A DNA stretch of 64,000 nt, taken from assembly GCF_005845215.1 (NCBI RefSeq), contig NZ_SPHO01000007.1, forward strand, positions 124,001 through 188,000, given 5' to 3'. Position numbers and translations under genes: made by a program. The stretch comes from Clostridium sp. 1001271st1 H5. Its GTDB lineage: Bacteria > Bacillota > Clostridia > Lachnospirales > Lachnospiraceae. Below are positions 52,531 through 61,253 of the stretch, piece by piece (the first letter of the stretch is position 1; every line of letters starts with the position of its first letter). A model generated the notes under the pieces. That model was given only the letters and a program-made list of their open reading frames with translations, ran no database searches and was not told where the DNA came from.

Positions 52531-52617
52531 AAAGAAAATCTCCTTCCTATGTGATATACTTCCCCATTTTACCCCGAAGCAGTATAAAAAGCAAGAAGGT
52601 ATTTACCAGCCAAAAAC

Positions 52618-53955
52618 CTACCGGGCACCCAGGGCAGCCATGGTCACATAGTTATACGGCTTATTAAAATGGGGTAGGAAGAATAAGTCAAACAGCTTCA
52701 GCTTATCAATGGTCACCTGTTCCTCCACTGCCATGGAAAACATATGAATGCCCATGGAAACATCGTAATCCGAGCACATCTGGGCTCCCAGGATGATTCT
52801 GGATTTCCTGTCATACACAATGCGTATCTTCACCTTATGGTTCCCGTTCTCCATGAACTCCGCCTTCTGCCAGTCCTCATAATCCGCTGCCGCTGCATCG
52901 TATCCCATCCGTTCTGCCCTGGCCAGGCTAATTCCCGTGCTGAGCATATGGAGCCCCCATATACTGATGCCGTTGGACCCCTGCACCCCCACGGATTCCA
53001 GAACCTTGCCGCAGGCATTGTGGGCCGCGATAATGCCGGAGCGCACCGCATTGGTAGCCAGTGCAATATAATCCGCTGCCTGTATGGCATTATTATAAAC
53101 CGTGGCGCAGTCCCCCACCGCATACACTCCCGGCACGCTGGTTTCCTGCCTGCGGTCCACCAGAAAAGCACCGTTGCCAAAGGTTCTGAGCTTTCCCTGC
53201 CCAAGGTCCGTGTTAGGCTTAAACCCAATGCCGAACACCACCATATCAGCCTCATGGCATCCCTGGTCCGTGACCACCCGTTCCACCCGTCTGCCTCCTT
53301 CCAGTCTGATCACCTTCTCCCCGAAAGCCAGTTTCACACCATGCTCCCTGAGATTGTGCGCCATCCTGTCAGAAAACTCCCGGTCATAATACCCGGACAG
53401 GCAGGTATCCGCCAGGTCAATCAAAACCACCTCCCTGCCGTTCCTCTTAAAAGCCTCAGCCAGTTCCACCCCAATATATCCCGCGCCCACCACAGCCACT
53501 TTCTGAATGGAGGTATCCTTAAGCTTTTCAATTACATCCCTGGCATTCTGATACAGCTTCACAAACTGCACATTATCCAGATCCATCCCCTCAATCTCAG
53601 GACGAAGCGGAACCGACCCCGTTGCCAGAATCAGCTTATCATAGGCCTGCACATAGTCCTCACCATCCTTTCCCCTGGCATACACAGTCTTACCGTCAAA
53701 ATCAATTCTGGTAACCTCTGTCTCCATATGAATGACAGCGCCCTTTTCCTCAAAGGCCTCCTTACTGGAGTAAAACAACCCTTCAGGCCCCGAAATCTGC
53801 CCGCCAATCCAAAGGGCCATGCCGCACCCCAGAAAACTGATATTAGAGTTCCTGTCAAAAGCCACCACCCGTTTCCCCGGAAACTGGTCCAATATAGTAT
53901 TCAAAACCGCCGTCCCCCCATGATTCGCCCCAACGACGACAATTGTTTCTTCCAT
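52618..53955 (-). CDS. FAD-dependent NADH oxidase (CoA-disulfide reductase family)
   Basis: A 445-residue flavoprotein. It has an N-terminal FAD-binding site ([16 protein letters not shown]), the redox-active Cys in [13 protein letters not shown] at about residue 42, an NADH site ([17 protein letters not shown]), [13 protein letters not shown], and a C-terminal dimerisation domain. A single Cys at this position is typical of water-forming NADH oxidase, NADH peroxidase and CoA-disulfide reductase. The NADH oxidase call is favoured by overall similarity. It probably removes oxygen and regenerates NAD in this anaerobe. AGGAGG lies nine bases before the ATG. Confidence 0.88.
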   Translation of the reverse strand: MEETIVVVGANHGGTAVLNTILDQFPGKRVVAFDRNSNISFLGCGMALWIGGQISGPEGLFYSSKEAFEEKGAVIHMETEVTRIDFDGKTVYARGKDGEDYVQAYDKLILATGSVPLRPEIEGMDLDNVQFVKLYQNARDVIEKLKDTSIQKVAVVGAGYIGVELAEAFKRNGREVVLIDLADTCLSGYYDREFSDRMAHNLREHGVKLAFGEKVIRLEGGRRVERVVTDQGCHEADMVVFGIGFKPNTDLGQGKLRTFGNGAFLVDRRQETSVPGVYAVGDCATVYNNAIQAADYIALATNAVRSGIIAAHNACGKVLESVGVQGSNGISIWGLHMLSTGISLARAERMGYDAAAADYEDWQKAEFMENGNHKVKIRIVYDRKSRIILGAQMCSDYDVSMGIHMFSMAVEEQVTIDKLKLFDLFFLPHFNKPYNYVTMAALGAR

Positions 53956-54432
53956 AGATAATAACCTCCTGTAATCTTATCATTTACAATCCTTCATAAT
54001 TACCAAAACAATATAATCCTCATCACTAAAATCCAGTCACAACTATTGTTGCCAAAAAGCGCCAATATTATAAATCCCAATAAAAATGTGTTAAATAAAA
54101 GGTGCTGTACAGAATATATCTAATTGAAGGTACTATATATAACGCACTATATATAATAAGAAGTAATCCTATATAAGGATGAGCTGACTGCAGCTAACCT
54201 TCCTGAGCCAATCTTATTTCGTGATAAAAAATCTCATCTATTAAAAACATACTTTCCTGCCATCAAAATCAGTTTCTTCTGCATCACCTTAAACCCTCTC
54301 CATTTGTTATGTGAGAATACTTCTCCTCGTTATCATTCATCTCCTTTTCATCAAACATAGAAATAATTCTTCGTGAGAAAATTCTTCACAATTATTCCAT
54401 CTTCCCATATCAACCTTCTATCAGCACTCTCC

Positions 54433-54484
54433 CACAACATTCCCTCATAATATTTCCCCATAGCATTCACCCATAACATTATCC
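54433..54484. repeat. Four 13-bp degenerate tandem repeats
   Basis: Units start at 54433, 54446, 54459 and 54472, an exact 13-bp period with consensus CATAACATTCCCC. They lie between AT-rich DNA and the giant palindrome, outside any gene. Confidence 0.7.
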
Positions 54485-54594
54485 CCTGAGATTTTCCGCG
54501 CCCCATCTATACGAGAAAAAATCTCACATATTTCATTATACAAACCCCCGCCTCATTCCCTCCCTCTCACTCAGCGTACGCGTCCTCTCTCCTT

Positions 54595-54923
54595 GTGGTG
54601 GGATGAGTCAGCGGACGGTCAGCAGACCAGCCGGAAAATGAGCGGGCGGGGGCGGGGAGATTTGGCGATTTTTACCGAGGGCCGCTGTCTCTTAGGCTGA
54701 ACCGGGGGCGAAGCAGGGGGCGGCTGAGGGCCTGCACGGCCCGAAGACGGCGGCACATGGAGGAGAAATCATCAAGATTTCTCCGTAATTTGCCGCTGTA
54801 CCCCTGCTTTGTCCCCGGTTCAGCCTTAGAGACAGCCCCCGAGGGAACCATGAGTCAAATCTCCCCGTTCCCGCCCGCTCATTTTCCCGACCCTCTCCCC
54901 CGTCCGCGTCCCCCTCACACCAC
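54595..54923. repeat. 329-bp imperfect giant palindrome (candidate structured RNA or MITE)
   Basis: The two arms, about 125 bp each, carry colinear matching blocks: 54595-54600 with 54918-54923; 54633-54650 with 54870-54887 (18 bp perfect); 54653-54664 with 54856-54867 (12 bp perfect); 54685-54707 with 54813-54835 (22 of 23); 54711-54719 with 54801-54809. The central 80 bases contain two perfect small hairpins, 54728-54742 (GGGCC/GGCCC) and 54762-54784 (GGAGAAATC with its complement). It lies between divergent promoters, so a terminator role is unlikely. It has no transposase and matches no RNA class I recognise. Confidence 0.75.
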
Positions 54924-54934
54924 ACATTTTCCCC

Positions 54935-54963
54935 TTTAATTTCCCCATCATTTATGATATGAT
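54935..54963 (+). promoter_or_regulatory. Possible ychF promoter
   Basis: TATGAT at 54958-54963 with a poor -35 TTTAAT 17 bp upstream, about 90 bases before the ychF start. Confidence 0.4.
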
Positions 54964-55053
54964 AATAAAGCTGTAATAGAATCAGAACGCCCCGCCAGAA
55001 GCCCGGGCGTATTTGAACCATCATATATCACATACAGATAGGAAGGTAATCAT

Positions 55054-56151
55054 ATGAAATTAGGTATCGTAGGACTCCCCAACGTCGGCAAGAGTACCCT
55101 CTTCAATTCTCTGACAAAGGCAGGTGCGGAATCAGCCAATTATCCGTTCTGTACCATTGACCCCAACGTAGGCGTTGTTCCGGTTCCCGACGTGCGTCTG
55201 GACAAGCTCACCGCCATGTACAGCTCAGAGAAAACAACTCCTGCTGTCATCGAGTTCGTGGACATTGCCGGCCTGGTAAAGGGCGCTTCCAAAGGCGAAG
55301 GTCTGGGCAACCAGTTCCTTTCCAACATCCGTGAGGTGGACGCCATTGTGCATGTAGTGCGCTGTTTTGACGACCCCAATGTCATTCACGTGGACGGCTG
55401 CATTGACCCTCTCCGTGACATTGAAACCATTAATCTGGAGCTGATTTTCTCCGACATTGAGATTCTGGAGCGCCGCATTGCCAAGCAGTCCAAGGGCGCA
55501 TTCAACAACAAGGAGCTGGCAAAGGAAGTTGAGCTGTTAAAGGCCATCAAGGCCCACCTGGAGGACGGAAAGCTGGCCCGCAGCTTTGAGCCCGAGGACG
55601 ATGATGCCAGGGAGTTCATCAATACCCTGAACCTTCTTACATGGAAACCTGTCATCTTTGCCGCCAATGTAGCGGAGGATGACCTTGCAAACGACGGAAC
55701 CGGCAACCAGTATGTTCAGGCTGTCCGCGGGTTTGCTGATGAGAACAACTGTGAAGTATTCGTTATCTGCGCTGAGATTGAGCAGGAAATAGCTGAGCTG
55801 GACGACGATGAGAAGAAAATGTTTTTAGATGACCTGGGCCTTACGGAATCCGGCCTGGAGAAGCTGATTGCAGCCAGCTACCGCATTCTGGGCCTTATGA
55901 GCTACCTGACAGCAGGTCCCCAGGAGAGCCGTGCATGGACCATCAAGGTAGGCACCAAGGCGCCTCAGGCAGCAGGTAAGATTCACAGTGATTTTGAGCG
56001 CGGCTTCATCCGCGCCGAGGTAGTCAATTACGATGACCTGATGGCATGCGGCAGCATGAACGCGGCCAAGGAAAAGGGTCTGGTACGTTCCGAGGGCAAG
56101 GAATACGTCATGAGGGACGGGGATGTGGTCCTCTTCCGTTTTAATGTATAA
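55054..56151 (+). CDS. ychF: Redox-regulated ATPase YchF (Obg family)
   Basis: A 365-residue P-loop protein of the Obg-like OLA1/YchF family that binds ribosomes and prefers ATP to GTP. It shows [33 protein letters not shown] (core [14 protein letters not shown]), a coiled-coil arm (about 130-200) and a C-terminal TGS domain ([23 protein letters not shown], core [13 protein letters not shown]). Length is exactly typical. AGGAAGG lies eight bases before the ATG. The terminator at 56237 follows. Confidence 0.96.
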   Translation: MKLGIVGLPNVGKSTLFNSLTKAGAESANYPFCTIDPNVGVVPVPDVRLDKLTAMYSSEKTTPAVIEFVDIAGLVKGASKGEGLGNQFLSNIREVDAIVHVVRCFDDPNVIHVDGCIDPLRDIETINLELIFSDIEILERRIAKQSKGAFNNKELAKEVELLKAIKAHLEDGKLARSFEPEDDDAREFINTLNLLTWKPVIFAANVAEDDLANDGTGNQYVQAVRGFADENNCEVFVICAEIEQEIAELDDDEKKMFLDDLGLTESGLEKLIAASYRILGLMSYLTAGPQESRAWTIKVGTKAPQAAGKIHSDFERGFIRAEVVNYDDLMACGSMNAAKEKGLVRSEGKEYVMRDGDVVLFRFNV

Positions 56152-56236
56152 TACAGCCTGCAAGGCTGGCTTTGAAAATACTCATAAGAGTTATGGGATT
56201 CTGATACGAATCCTTTCACGATTCATATGTCAGTGG

Positions 56237-56285
56237 AAAAACCGGCATCATCCGCCATCATAAACCATGGATGATGCCGGTTTTT
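56237..56285 (+). terminator. ychF terminator
   Basis: A near-perfect 16-bp stem (AAAACCGGCATCATCC with its complement) is followed by TTTTT within the right arm. Confidence 0.88.
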
Positions 56286-56364
56286 CCTTCTCTTCCCCGA
56301 CTCCACGGAGCGTTTGTTGTATTTATACGCCATATGGACTATGATAAACAAGGAGGTGAAAAAC

Positions 56365-56502
56365 ATGGATTGCAGCAAAGTAGGAAAATTAATTTATACG
56401 CTGAGAACGGAAAAAGGAATGACCCAGAAATCCCTGGCCCATGCAATGAACATCAGCGACAGGACCATTTCCAAATGGGAGCGGGGGGGTTCACTTAGAT
56501 AA
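56365..56502 (+). pseudogene. XRE regulator gene cut by insertion of the mobile element
   Basis: The gene starts at an ATG with AGGAGG eight bases upstream and encodes a normal XRE domain (MTQKSLAHAMNISDRTISKW), then runs into a stop a few codons after KWERG. Family members continue for tens of residues or more. The sequence changes character at about 56480-56487, taken as the element's left end. The 3' part should lie beyond the right edge of the window. Confidence 0.75.
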
Positions 56503-57115
56503 AGATACCACACCAATCCCACGCTGACTTTTGCTCAACCAATACAGCCGGAGGGCTGGATAACAAGAAAAGGCGGTATGCGCCCCGTGGAGGGGTAGCA
56601 TATCGCCTTTTCTTGTGGGGGTTTCCAAAGGGGGCAACGCCCCCATTTGGCACACGACTTTGCGAAGCAAAGTGTAGTGTGTTATACGCTCTGTCGGCGT
56701 TGTCGTGAAAATGCCGTTGCCGCCGGGGAGGGCAAGGGCATTTGAAGCGGCAAGATTTGAAGCGGCAAGAAAACAGGGCTGTGCTTGCGTGGCGTGGAGC
56801 CGCAAGCGCAGGTCTGGTTTCATCAGCAGACAGGGCGTATATGAAAGCCCCCGTCCCTCGTCCTACGCTCCGACTTGTGGACAAAGTGTCCCGAAGTTGT
56901 GGCCACACTCCCGGAAAAGTAGCAGGACAGCGGGCAACCGTCAAGGCTGAAATGAACGGGGTTACACCCGGCCTTGACCGCCGCCCGCCGCCCCGCTGGA
57001 TGGGTGGACAAGGCGGCCAATCCCTCAAAGTGCTTGGCCGCGCTCTTTCTGATTTTGAGGTATTCAGTTTTTCAAAATTGAATAATCAAAATAAATTTTT
57101 TCGATTGAAAAAATT
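56503..57115. other. 613-bp structured, gene-free left part of the element
   Basis: It holds a 19-bp inverted repeat (56563-56581 with 56598-56616, one mismatch), a GGGGGC-AAC-GCCCCC hairpin at 56630-56644, an ACTTTGC-GAA-GCAAAGT hairpin at 56657-56673, a 24-bp sequence repeated at 60510 (here 56879-56902) and a hairpin at 57013-57041. Open frames through it on both strands have no ribosome sites and look spurious. Confidence 0.6.
57013..57041. terminator. Hairpin downstream of the ant(6) gene
   Basis: GCGGCCAA and TTGGCCGC pair across 13 bases. It lies about 75 bp after the ant(6) stop on the minus strand and could terminate from either side; T runs are weak. Confidence 0.45.
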
Positions 57116-57982
57116 TTATTTGTTATCATCTTCAATGCCATATTTTTTCTTTTGCCGAATCACATAATTACTGATTTTTTCATCATATAGTGGATACTGG
57201 TAATCCAACTGGCATGCCACTTCTGACGAAACCTCCCGGAACAATGCCATACATTGTTCAAAGGATTCCCACATATGGGGATAGGAATCCATATTATAAG
57301 TAGACATAAGTCGTTCCCACAATTCCTCTGGGACATATTGCTTCATAAATTTATAGTTTTTTCCCAAACTGAAATGAAATCCCTGTTTGATACCAATCAG
57401 CCAGGAAATCATGCGAAGCAATTCTTTTCGTACTATATCATTCATATGGTCAATAGCAAAAAGAATTTCTTTGCGGCATAAGCCCTTTACTACATATGTT
57501 GTAGTATTCCAAAATTCATTACAGCAATCGTCAAACATTCTTTGAGTAGGCTTCTGCAAGTGGTAGTCTATATCCGTTGGTATTGGCGGCTTTACGATAC
57601 GGTTGTCTTTATCCAACAGTAACTTTACCAGTTTATCCCATGTAAAATACTCGTCTATCAGTTCCAGCGGCAGCAAAGTTAAATCTATCTTAACATCATC
57701 AGTAAACAGCATTAAATATGAAAATCCCTTTTCTACAGCTGGAAATAATTCCATATCTTCCGGCTTTTGCAGAATCAACCTTTCACCAAATATATCTAGC
57801 CATTTATCATCACTTGTGAAGCTGTCCATATCCGTAACAAAAAAAGTAATATCAAAATCCTGAAAATCATCAGGCGGAATATTTGTATTTGTTCTAGATC
57901 CTTCCAAAGTAACCATGCGAATGCGTTTGTCTGTTTTTGCAAAATTCAAAACAATATCATAAACTTCCTTTTCTGATCTCAT
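57116..57982 (-). CDS. Aminoglycoside 6-nucleotidyltransferase ANT(6)
   Basis: A 288-residue streptomycin-modifying enzyme that adenylylates the 6-hydroxyl. The nucleotidyltransferase signature is LEGSRTNTNIPPDD followed by DFQDFDITFFVTDMDSF with the catalytic Asp pair. CCNEFWNTTTYVVKGL and LGKNYKFMKQY also fit the family. It looks closer to ANT(6)-Ib than to the enterococcal aadE (ANT(6)-Ia). The ATG at 57982 is chosen because GGAGG lies eight bases upstream. The gene is more AT-rich than its surroundings, which fits recent acquisition. Confidence 0.9.
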   Translation of the reverse strand: MRSEKEVYDIVLNFAKTDKRIRMVTLEGSRTNTNIPPDDFQDFDITFFVTDMDSFTSDDKWLDIFGERLILQKPEDMELFPAVEKGFSYLMLFTDDVKIDLTLLPLELIDEYFTWDKLVKLLLDKDNRIVKPPIPTDIDYHLQKPTQRMFDDCCNEFWNTTTYVVKGLCRKEILFAIDHMNDIVRKELLRMISWLIGIKQGFHFSLGKNYKFMKQYVPEELWERLMSTYNMDSYPHMWESFEQCMALFREVSSEVACQLDYQYPLYDEKISNYVIRQKKKYGIEDDNK

Positions 57983-58155
57983 TTTTATCTCCTCCAATTA
58001 TTGAAATAGGTGTGAAGCCATTTTAGGGCTTTCCCGCCTTGATTACCCTTTAGCAAAGACGGGCGGGACTGTCAACGGCGGCGCATGAAATGCGCCGTTC
58101 ATCTTGACCGTTGACTGGCTCGGCTGGCTTTGCTATTTTCTCGATGAAAAACAAT

Positions 58156-58671
58156 TTATTCGTATTTATTTCCATCATTGTCATAGTAAGCCACATGAAT
58201 GGAATACTCTTTTTCTGGGTTTTTAATTGAGATAATATCCATATCATCTGTGTTGTATCTCAATGTATCTTGCACTTGTCCATTTATTGTATAAGTGATT
58301 TCAGCATACTCTGTTTTAGCACCATTAAACCAAATTAAATCATACCATTCTCCGTTTATTGCAACGCCACCGACAATAATCTCATCACTATTTCGGTTTG
58401 TTGATGTACTAAATTTGTAGTCTCCATTTCCTGTTGGTTCAAAGATAGCAAGTGTAGATTTATTATCTGTACTGTATGCTCCACTCACGATATAACCGCC
58501 AAGTTCCAGTTCTTTTGCGATAGTCCATTCATTCCCTTTTGAAATTGCGGTGTTCAATATGCTTTCTCTGCTGGTAATGGTATCTCCTTTGGGAGTTAAA
58601 CTAAAGAAATATAAAAAAGCGGCAGCAACGCAAATAACAGTCGCTGAAATTATCAGTAACCACTTTTTCAT
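58156..58671 (-). CDS. Hypothetical membrane-anchored protein of the resistance cargo
   Basis: A 171-residue protein with an N-terminal signal anchor (WLLIISATVICVAAAFLYFF) and an extracellular beta-rich domain (LGGYIVSGAYSTDNKS, NGEWYDLIWFNGAKTEYAEI). The ATG at 58671 has GGAGG nine bases upstream; a start five codons earlier lacks one. It has no lipobox or enzyme motif, and I cannot assign a function. It is AT-rich like ant(6) and lies between ant(6) and an XRE gene on the same strand. Confidence 0.7.
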   Translation of the reverse strand: MKKWLLIISATVICVAAAFLYFFSLTPKGDTITSRESILNTAISKGNEWTIAKELELGGYIVSGAYSTDNKSTLAIFEPTGNGDYKFSTSTNRNSDEIIVGGVAINGEWYDLIWFNGAKTEYAEITYTINGQVQDTLRYNTDDMDIISIKNPEKEYSIHVAYYDNDGNKYE

Positions 58672-58707
58672 AACCAATACCTCCATATAATCTGATTTAT
58701 TATTCTC

Positions 58708-59508
58708 TTACTTGCGTCCCCGCTGCGGCTTTGGATTTTTCAGCAAATCCGATTTCTGTGCAATCTTTTTCAACCACTTCTTTTCTTCCTCTGACAGTTT
58801 CCCATAGTTCAGCTTGAGCCGCTTACAGATAAATGCCATAGCCGCCTGCTCCGGGTCGCTGTCCTCTCTGGTGGTTTCCTCTGCGGTCTGCAAAAAATCT
58901 TCCAGAGGATTGTCCTCCGGGACGCTGAAAAAATCGTCCTTGTGGGCTTCCCGCAGGTCGAAGGCTATCTTGTTTATGTCCTGCTGTATCACATAGCGGC
59001 AAAAGCTGTCATCGTCAATATGGGCGGCGATAAGCTGTCGCAGCTGTGGGTCAGTCAAGCCGGGATTGTGTTGTTTCATAATCGTTGCACTCACAGCGTC
59101 CACAATGGCGTTTGCGCTCTGCACCTGCTTTCCCGCTACGCCGTTCACATAGATTTCAAGGTCGGCCATGAGCCGGGGAAAATCCGGGTGGGTCGCCAGT
59201 TCACACAAGAGGGAATTGTCCACCCGCCCGCTTTTCAATAGTTCAATCATATCGTCGCTCAAACGCAGGTCTGCAAGATCGGCGTTTGGGTGATTTTTTG
59301 TTTGGGAACGGCCCAGCAGATAATCAACAGTCACTTCGTAAAACTTTGCTAACTCAATAAGGGCATAGTGGCTGATGTCCTTATACTCGTCCGCTTCATA
59401 GCTGCCAAGCGCAGATTTGGAGAGGTGCGTCTGTTCCGCAAGCTGTTCCAGCGTCAAGCCACGCTCCACACGCAGGTCTTTTAGTCGTTCTTGAATAGTT
59501 AGGGCCAT
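58708..59508 (-). CDS. XRE-family regulator of the mobile element
   Basis: A 266-residue protein. The N-terminal helix-turn-helix (IQERLKDLRVERGLTLEQLA, LSKSALGSYEADEYKDIS) is followed by a long helical region of unknown function found with this HTH in Clostridia transposons. A basic tail ends KNPKPQRGRK. It may control element genes or the cargo. GGGGGAG lies just before the ATG. Confidence 0.82.
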   Translation of the reverse strand: MALTIQERLKDLRVERGLTLEQLAEQTHLSKSALGSYEADEYKDISHYALIELAKFYEVTVDYLLGRSQTKNHPNADLADLRLSDDMIELLKSGRVDNSLLCELATHPDFPRLMADLEIYVNGVAGKQVQSANAIVDAVSATIMKQHNPGLTDPQLRQLIAAHIDDDSFCRYVIQQDINKIAFDLREAHKDDFFSVPEDNPLEDFLQTAEETTREDSDPEQAAMAFICKRLKLNYGKLSEEEKKWLKKIAQKSDLLKNPKPQRGRK

Positions 59509-59551
59509 ACTCTCCCCCCCTCTGTCCTCTGTTCTAAAATATCATCCAATC

Positions 59552-60247
59552 TTACCACGACTTTTTGATTTCTCTTAATAAAGCAACCGTAATATCTTTG
59601 GCAATACTTGATGCTTTTGCACAGTTTCCGTCAAAATTATCAACTCCGCTGTGTTTTTCAGTATCGGTCACACACCGAATGGCGATAAACGGTATGTCAT
59701 TTGCATAGCAGACATGAGCGATACTGGCAGTTTCCATGTCAACCGTCAAGGGAGCAAATTCATCGTTTATTTTTTGCCGGCTCTCATCGGTTATAAACGA
59801 TTCTCCCGTTACCATACGGCCCCAAACTACCTTTCCAGAAGTTGAAAGCTTGTCAACAGCAGACTTTGACATATCTATCAGCTTTGGGTCTGCCACAAAA
59901 AACACAGAATTCATCCACGGATGAAATTCCGTTAAAATGTCTGGCGCTACATCGTGGTAACAAACTTCTGTGGAGATAACTGTATCGAATATTTCAAGTT
60001 CTGGCTCCATACCGCCCGCTGTCCCTGAATTGATAATTATATCCACGCAAAATACATCTATCAAAAGCTGAGCGGCTATGGCGGCATTTACTTTGCACAC
60101 GCCGGAAAACAGGGCGACAACTTCTACACTATCAATCTGTCCAGCATGGAATTTCAGCATAGCTTTTTCCGTTATCTTACAGTTGCTTATCAAGGGCAAA
60201 AATGGGGCGAGTTCTTCGTCACCCGCACATAAAATTCCGATTTTCAT
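59552..60247 (-). CDS. 5'-methylthioadenosine / S-adenosylhomocysteine nucleosidase family protein
   Basis: A 231-residue nucleoside phosphorylase-fold enzyme. GILCAGDEELAPFLP, FSGVCKVNAAIAAQLLID, INSGTAGG, the substrate motif VDMETASIAHVC and the catalytic Asp in AIRCVTD match MTA/SAH nucleosidase. It would cleave methylthioadenosine or S-adenosylhomocysteine to adenine. It is unusual as transposon cargo. AGGAGG lies about ten bases before the ATG. A different nucleoside, or a drug-modifying role, cannot be excluded. Confidence 0.85.
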   Translation of the reverse strand: MKIGILCAGDEELAPFLPLISNCKITEKAMLKFHAGQIDSVEVVALFSGVCKVNAAIAAQLLIDVFCVDIIINSGTAGGMEPELEIFDTVISTEVCYHDVAPDILTEFHPWMNSVFFVADPKLIDMSKSAVDKLSTSGKVVWGRMVTGESFITDESRQKINDEFAPLTVDMETASIAHVCYANDIPFIAIRCVTDTEKHSGVDNFDGNCAKASSIAKDITVALLREIKKSW

Positions 60248-60728
60248 AGATTATTGTCCTCCTATGGCTTGAAAGCCAATTTTTATGTTTATTTTACCAT
60301 AATTCCGAGAGCACGGAAATAGCCTGTTTTTTAAGCCGATTTCCTACCTTTCGGATATACGGGACGGGCGGTCATTTAGGTGTAGACTTAGGGTAGTTCA
60401 TCGATGGACAGCACCTTGAAAACAGAATGACCGTCCAAAAAGGAATACCCCGGCTGGGGAAGCACTGCAAGGAGCCAGCTTCTGGACACTTTGTCCAGAG
60501 GTCACTTCGGGACAAGTTGTCCCGAAGTTGCGGGGAGCGTGCCTCGTCGCCGCAAGCTGCGTATCATTCGCTTCCGCCAGAGGGCGAAAGCTCACTCGCT
60601 CCGCTGCGGCTCCTCTCCCCACAAAGTCTGACGACTTTGCGGGGGCCCCTGTTGGGAACACGCCGCAGGCATGGGGCAAGAAACCTTTTCGGGGAGAACG
60701 GCAACGGAAAGCAAAATGGAGGGAACGC
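60248..60728. other. 481-bp gap rich in hairpins
   Basis: It holds back-to-back hairpins TCTGGACA-CTT-TGTCCAGA (60481-60499) and TTCGGGACA-AGT-TGTCCCGAA (60506-60526), another at 60622-60639 (CAAAGTC/GACTTTG), a leader-like CTTGAAAAC motif at 60415 and the second copy of a 24-bp repeat (60510-60533). No supported gene is present; the open frame upstream of 60729 lacks a start signal. Confidence 0.6.
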
Positions 60729-61142
60729 ATGAGAGATAACCCCTATAAAGACTTGCCGCCGCTGGAACGCAGGCCGGACGGTTCCCTTTACCGCATGACA
60801 CCGGCGCAAAGGAAACAGGCGGCCAGCCTGATACGCCAGGAGTGCTGTTGCTGTGAGGACGGCAACTGCATTGTCCTTGATGATGGGGACACCTGCACCT
60901 GCCCGCAGACAGTTTCTTTCTCGGTCTGCTGTAAGTGGTTCCGCTGGGCGGTCTTGCCGCTGGACGGGACGCTGGAAGCGGAGATTTTCCGGGATAAGGA
61001 CTTGAAACGCTGTGTGGTCTGCGGCGGTGTGTTCGTCCCCAAATCCAACCGGGCAAAATACTGCCCCGGCTGTGCCGCCAGAGTTCACAGGCGGCAGAAA
61101 ACAGAAAGTGAACGGAAAAGGAGGTCTGCTGTGGACAGTTAG
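60729..61142 (+). CDS. Cysteine-rich (VLP domain) protein of the mobile element
   Basis: A 137-residue protein with many Cys pairs: QECCCCEDGNCIVLD, CTCPQTVSFSVCCKWF, then a C-terminal zinc-ribbon-like CVVCGGVFVPKSNRAKYCPGC. Such proteins are common next to mobilisation genes in Clostridia elements; their role is unknown and may be DNA binding. The ATG at 60729 has GGAGG six bases upstream. The basic tail (ESERKRRSAVDS) supports nucleic-acid contact. Confidence 0.82.
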   Translation: MRDNPYKDLPPLERRPDGSLYRMTPAQRKQAASLIRQECCCCEDGNCIVLDDGDTCTCPQTVSFSVCCKWFRWAVLPLDGTLEAEIFRDKDLKRCVVCGGVFVPKSNRAKYCPGCAARVHRRQKTESERKRRSAVDS

Positions 61143-61253
61143 GAGCGAAAAAAGCCTTGATTTATTAGGCTCCGCAAGCCCCAAACCGGGGCAGGTGGTA
61201 TAAAGTATCGCCCGCCCCGGAAAACGGGCTTCTAACCGTCCACAAAACACGAT

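Larger units (their letters stand above)
53956..55053. other. 1.1-kb gene-free divergent region rich in repeats
   Basis: No convincing coding sequence lies between the NADH oxidase and ychF. The left 600 bp are AT-rich with short repeats: ACTATATATAA twice at 54132 and 54146, small hairpins at about 54167-54180 and 54183-54196, a 13-bp tandem array at 54433, and several GTGAGAA/TTCTCAC-like dyads. The right part is GC-rich and forms the giant palindrome at 54595-54923. Confidence 0.65.

Noticed and set aside
54692-55024. 110-codon minus-strand open frame across the giant palindrome
   Set aside because: It has no ribosome site, a composition unlike real proteins here, and exists because one palindrome arm is GC-rich and lacks stops.
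56495-57167. Long open frames on both strands in the left end of the mobile element
   Set aside because: They lack ribosome sites, overlap each other and consist of Arg/Pro-rich sequence from structured GC-rich DNA.
33968-60247. A functional AI-2 system made of the LsrK/LsrF-like pair and the MTA/SAH nucleosidase
   Set aside because: The nucleosidase is foreign cargo 20 kb away, no LuxS or Lsr-type transporter or regulator is in the window, and the kinase is equally gluconokinase-like.
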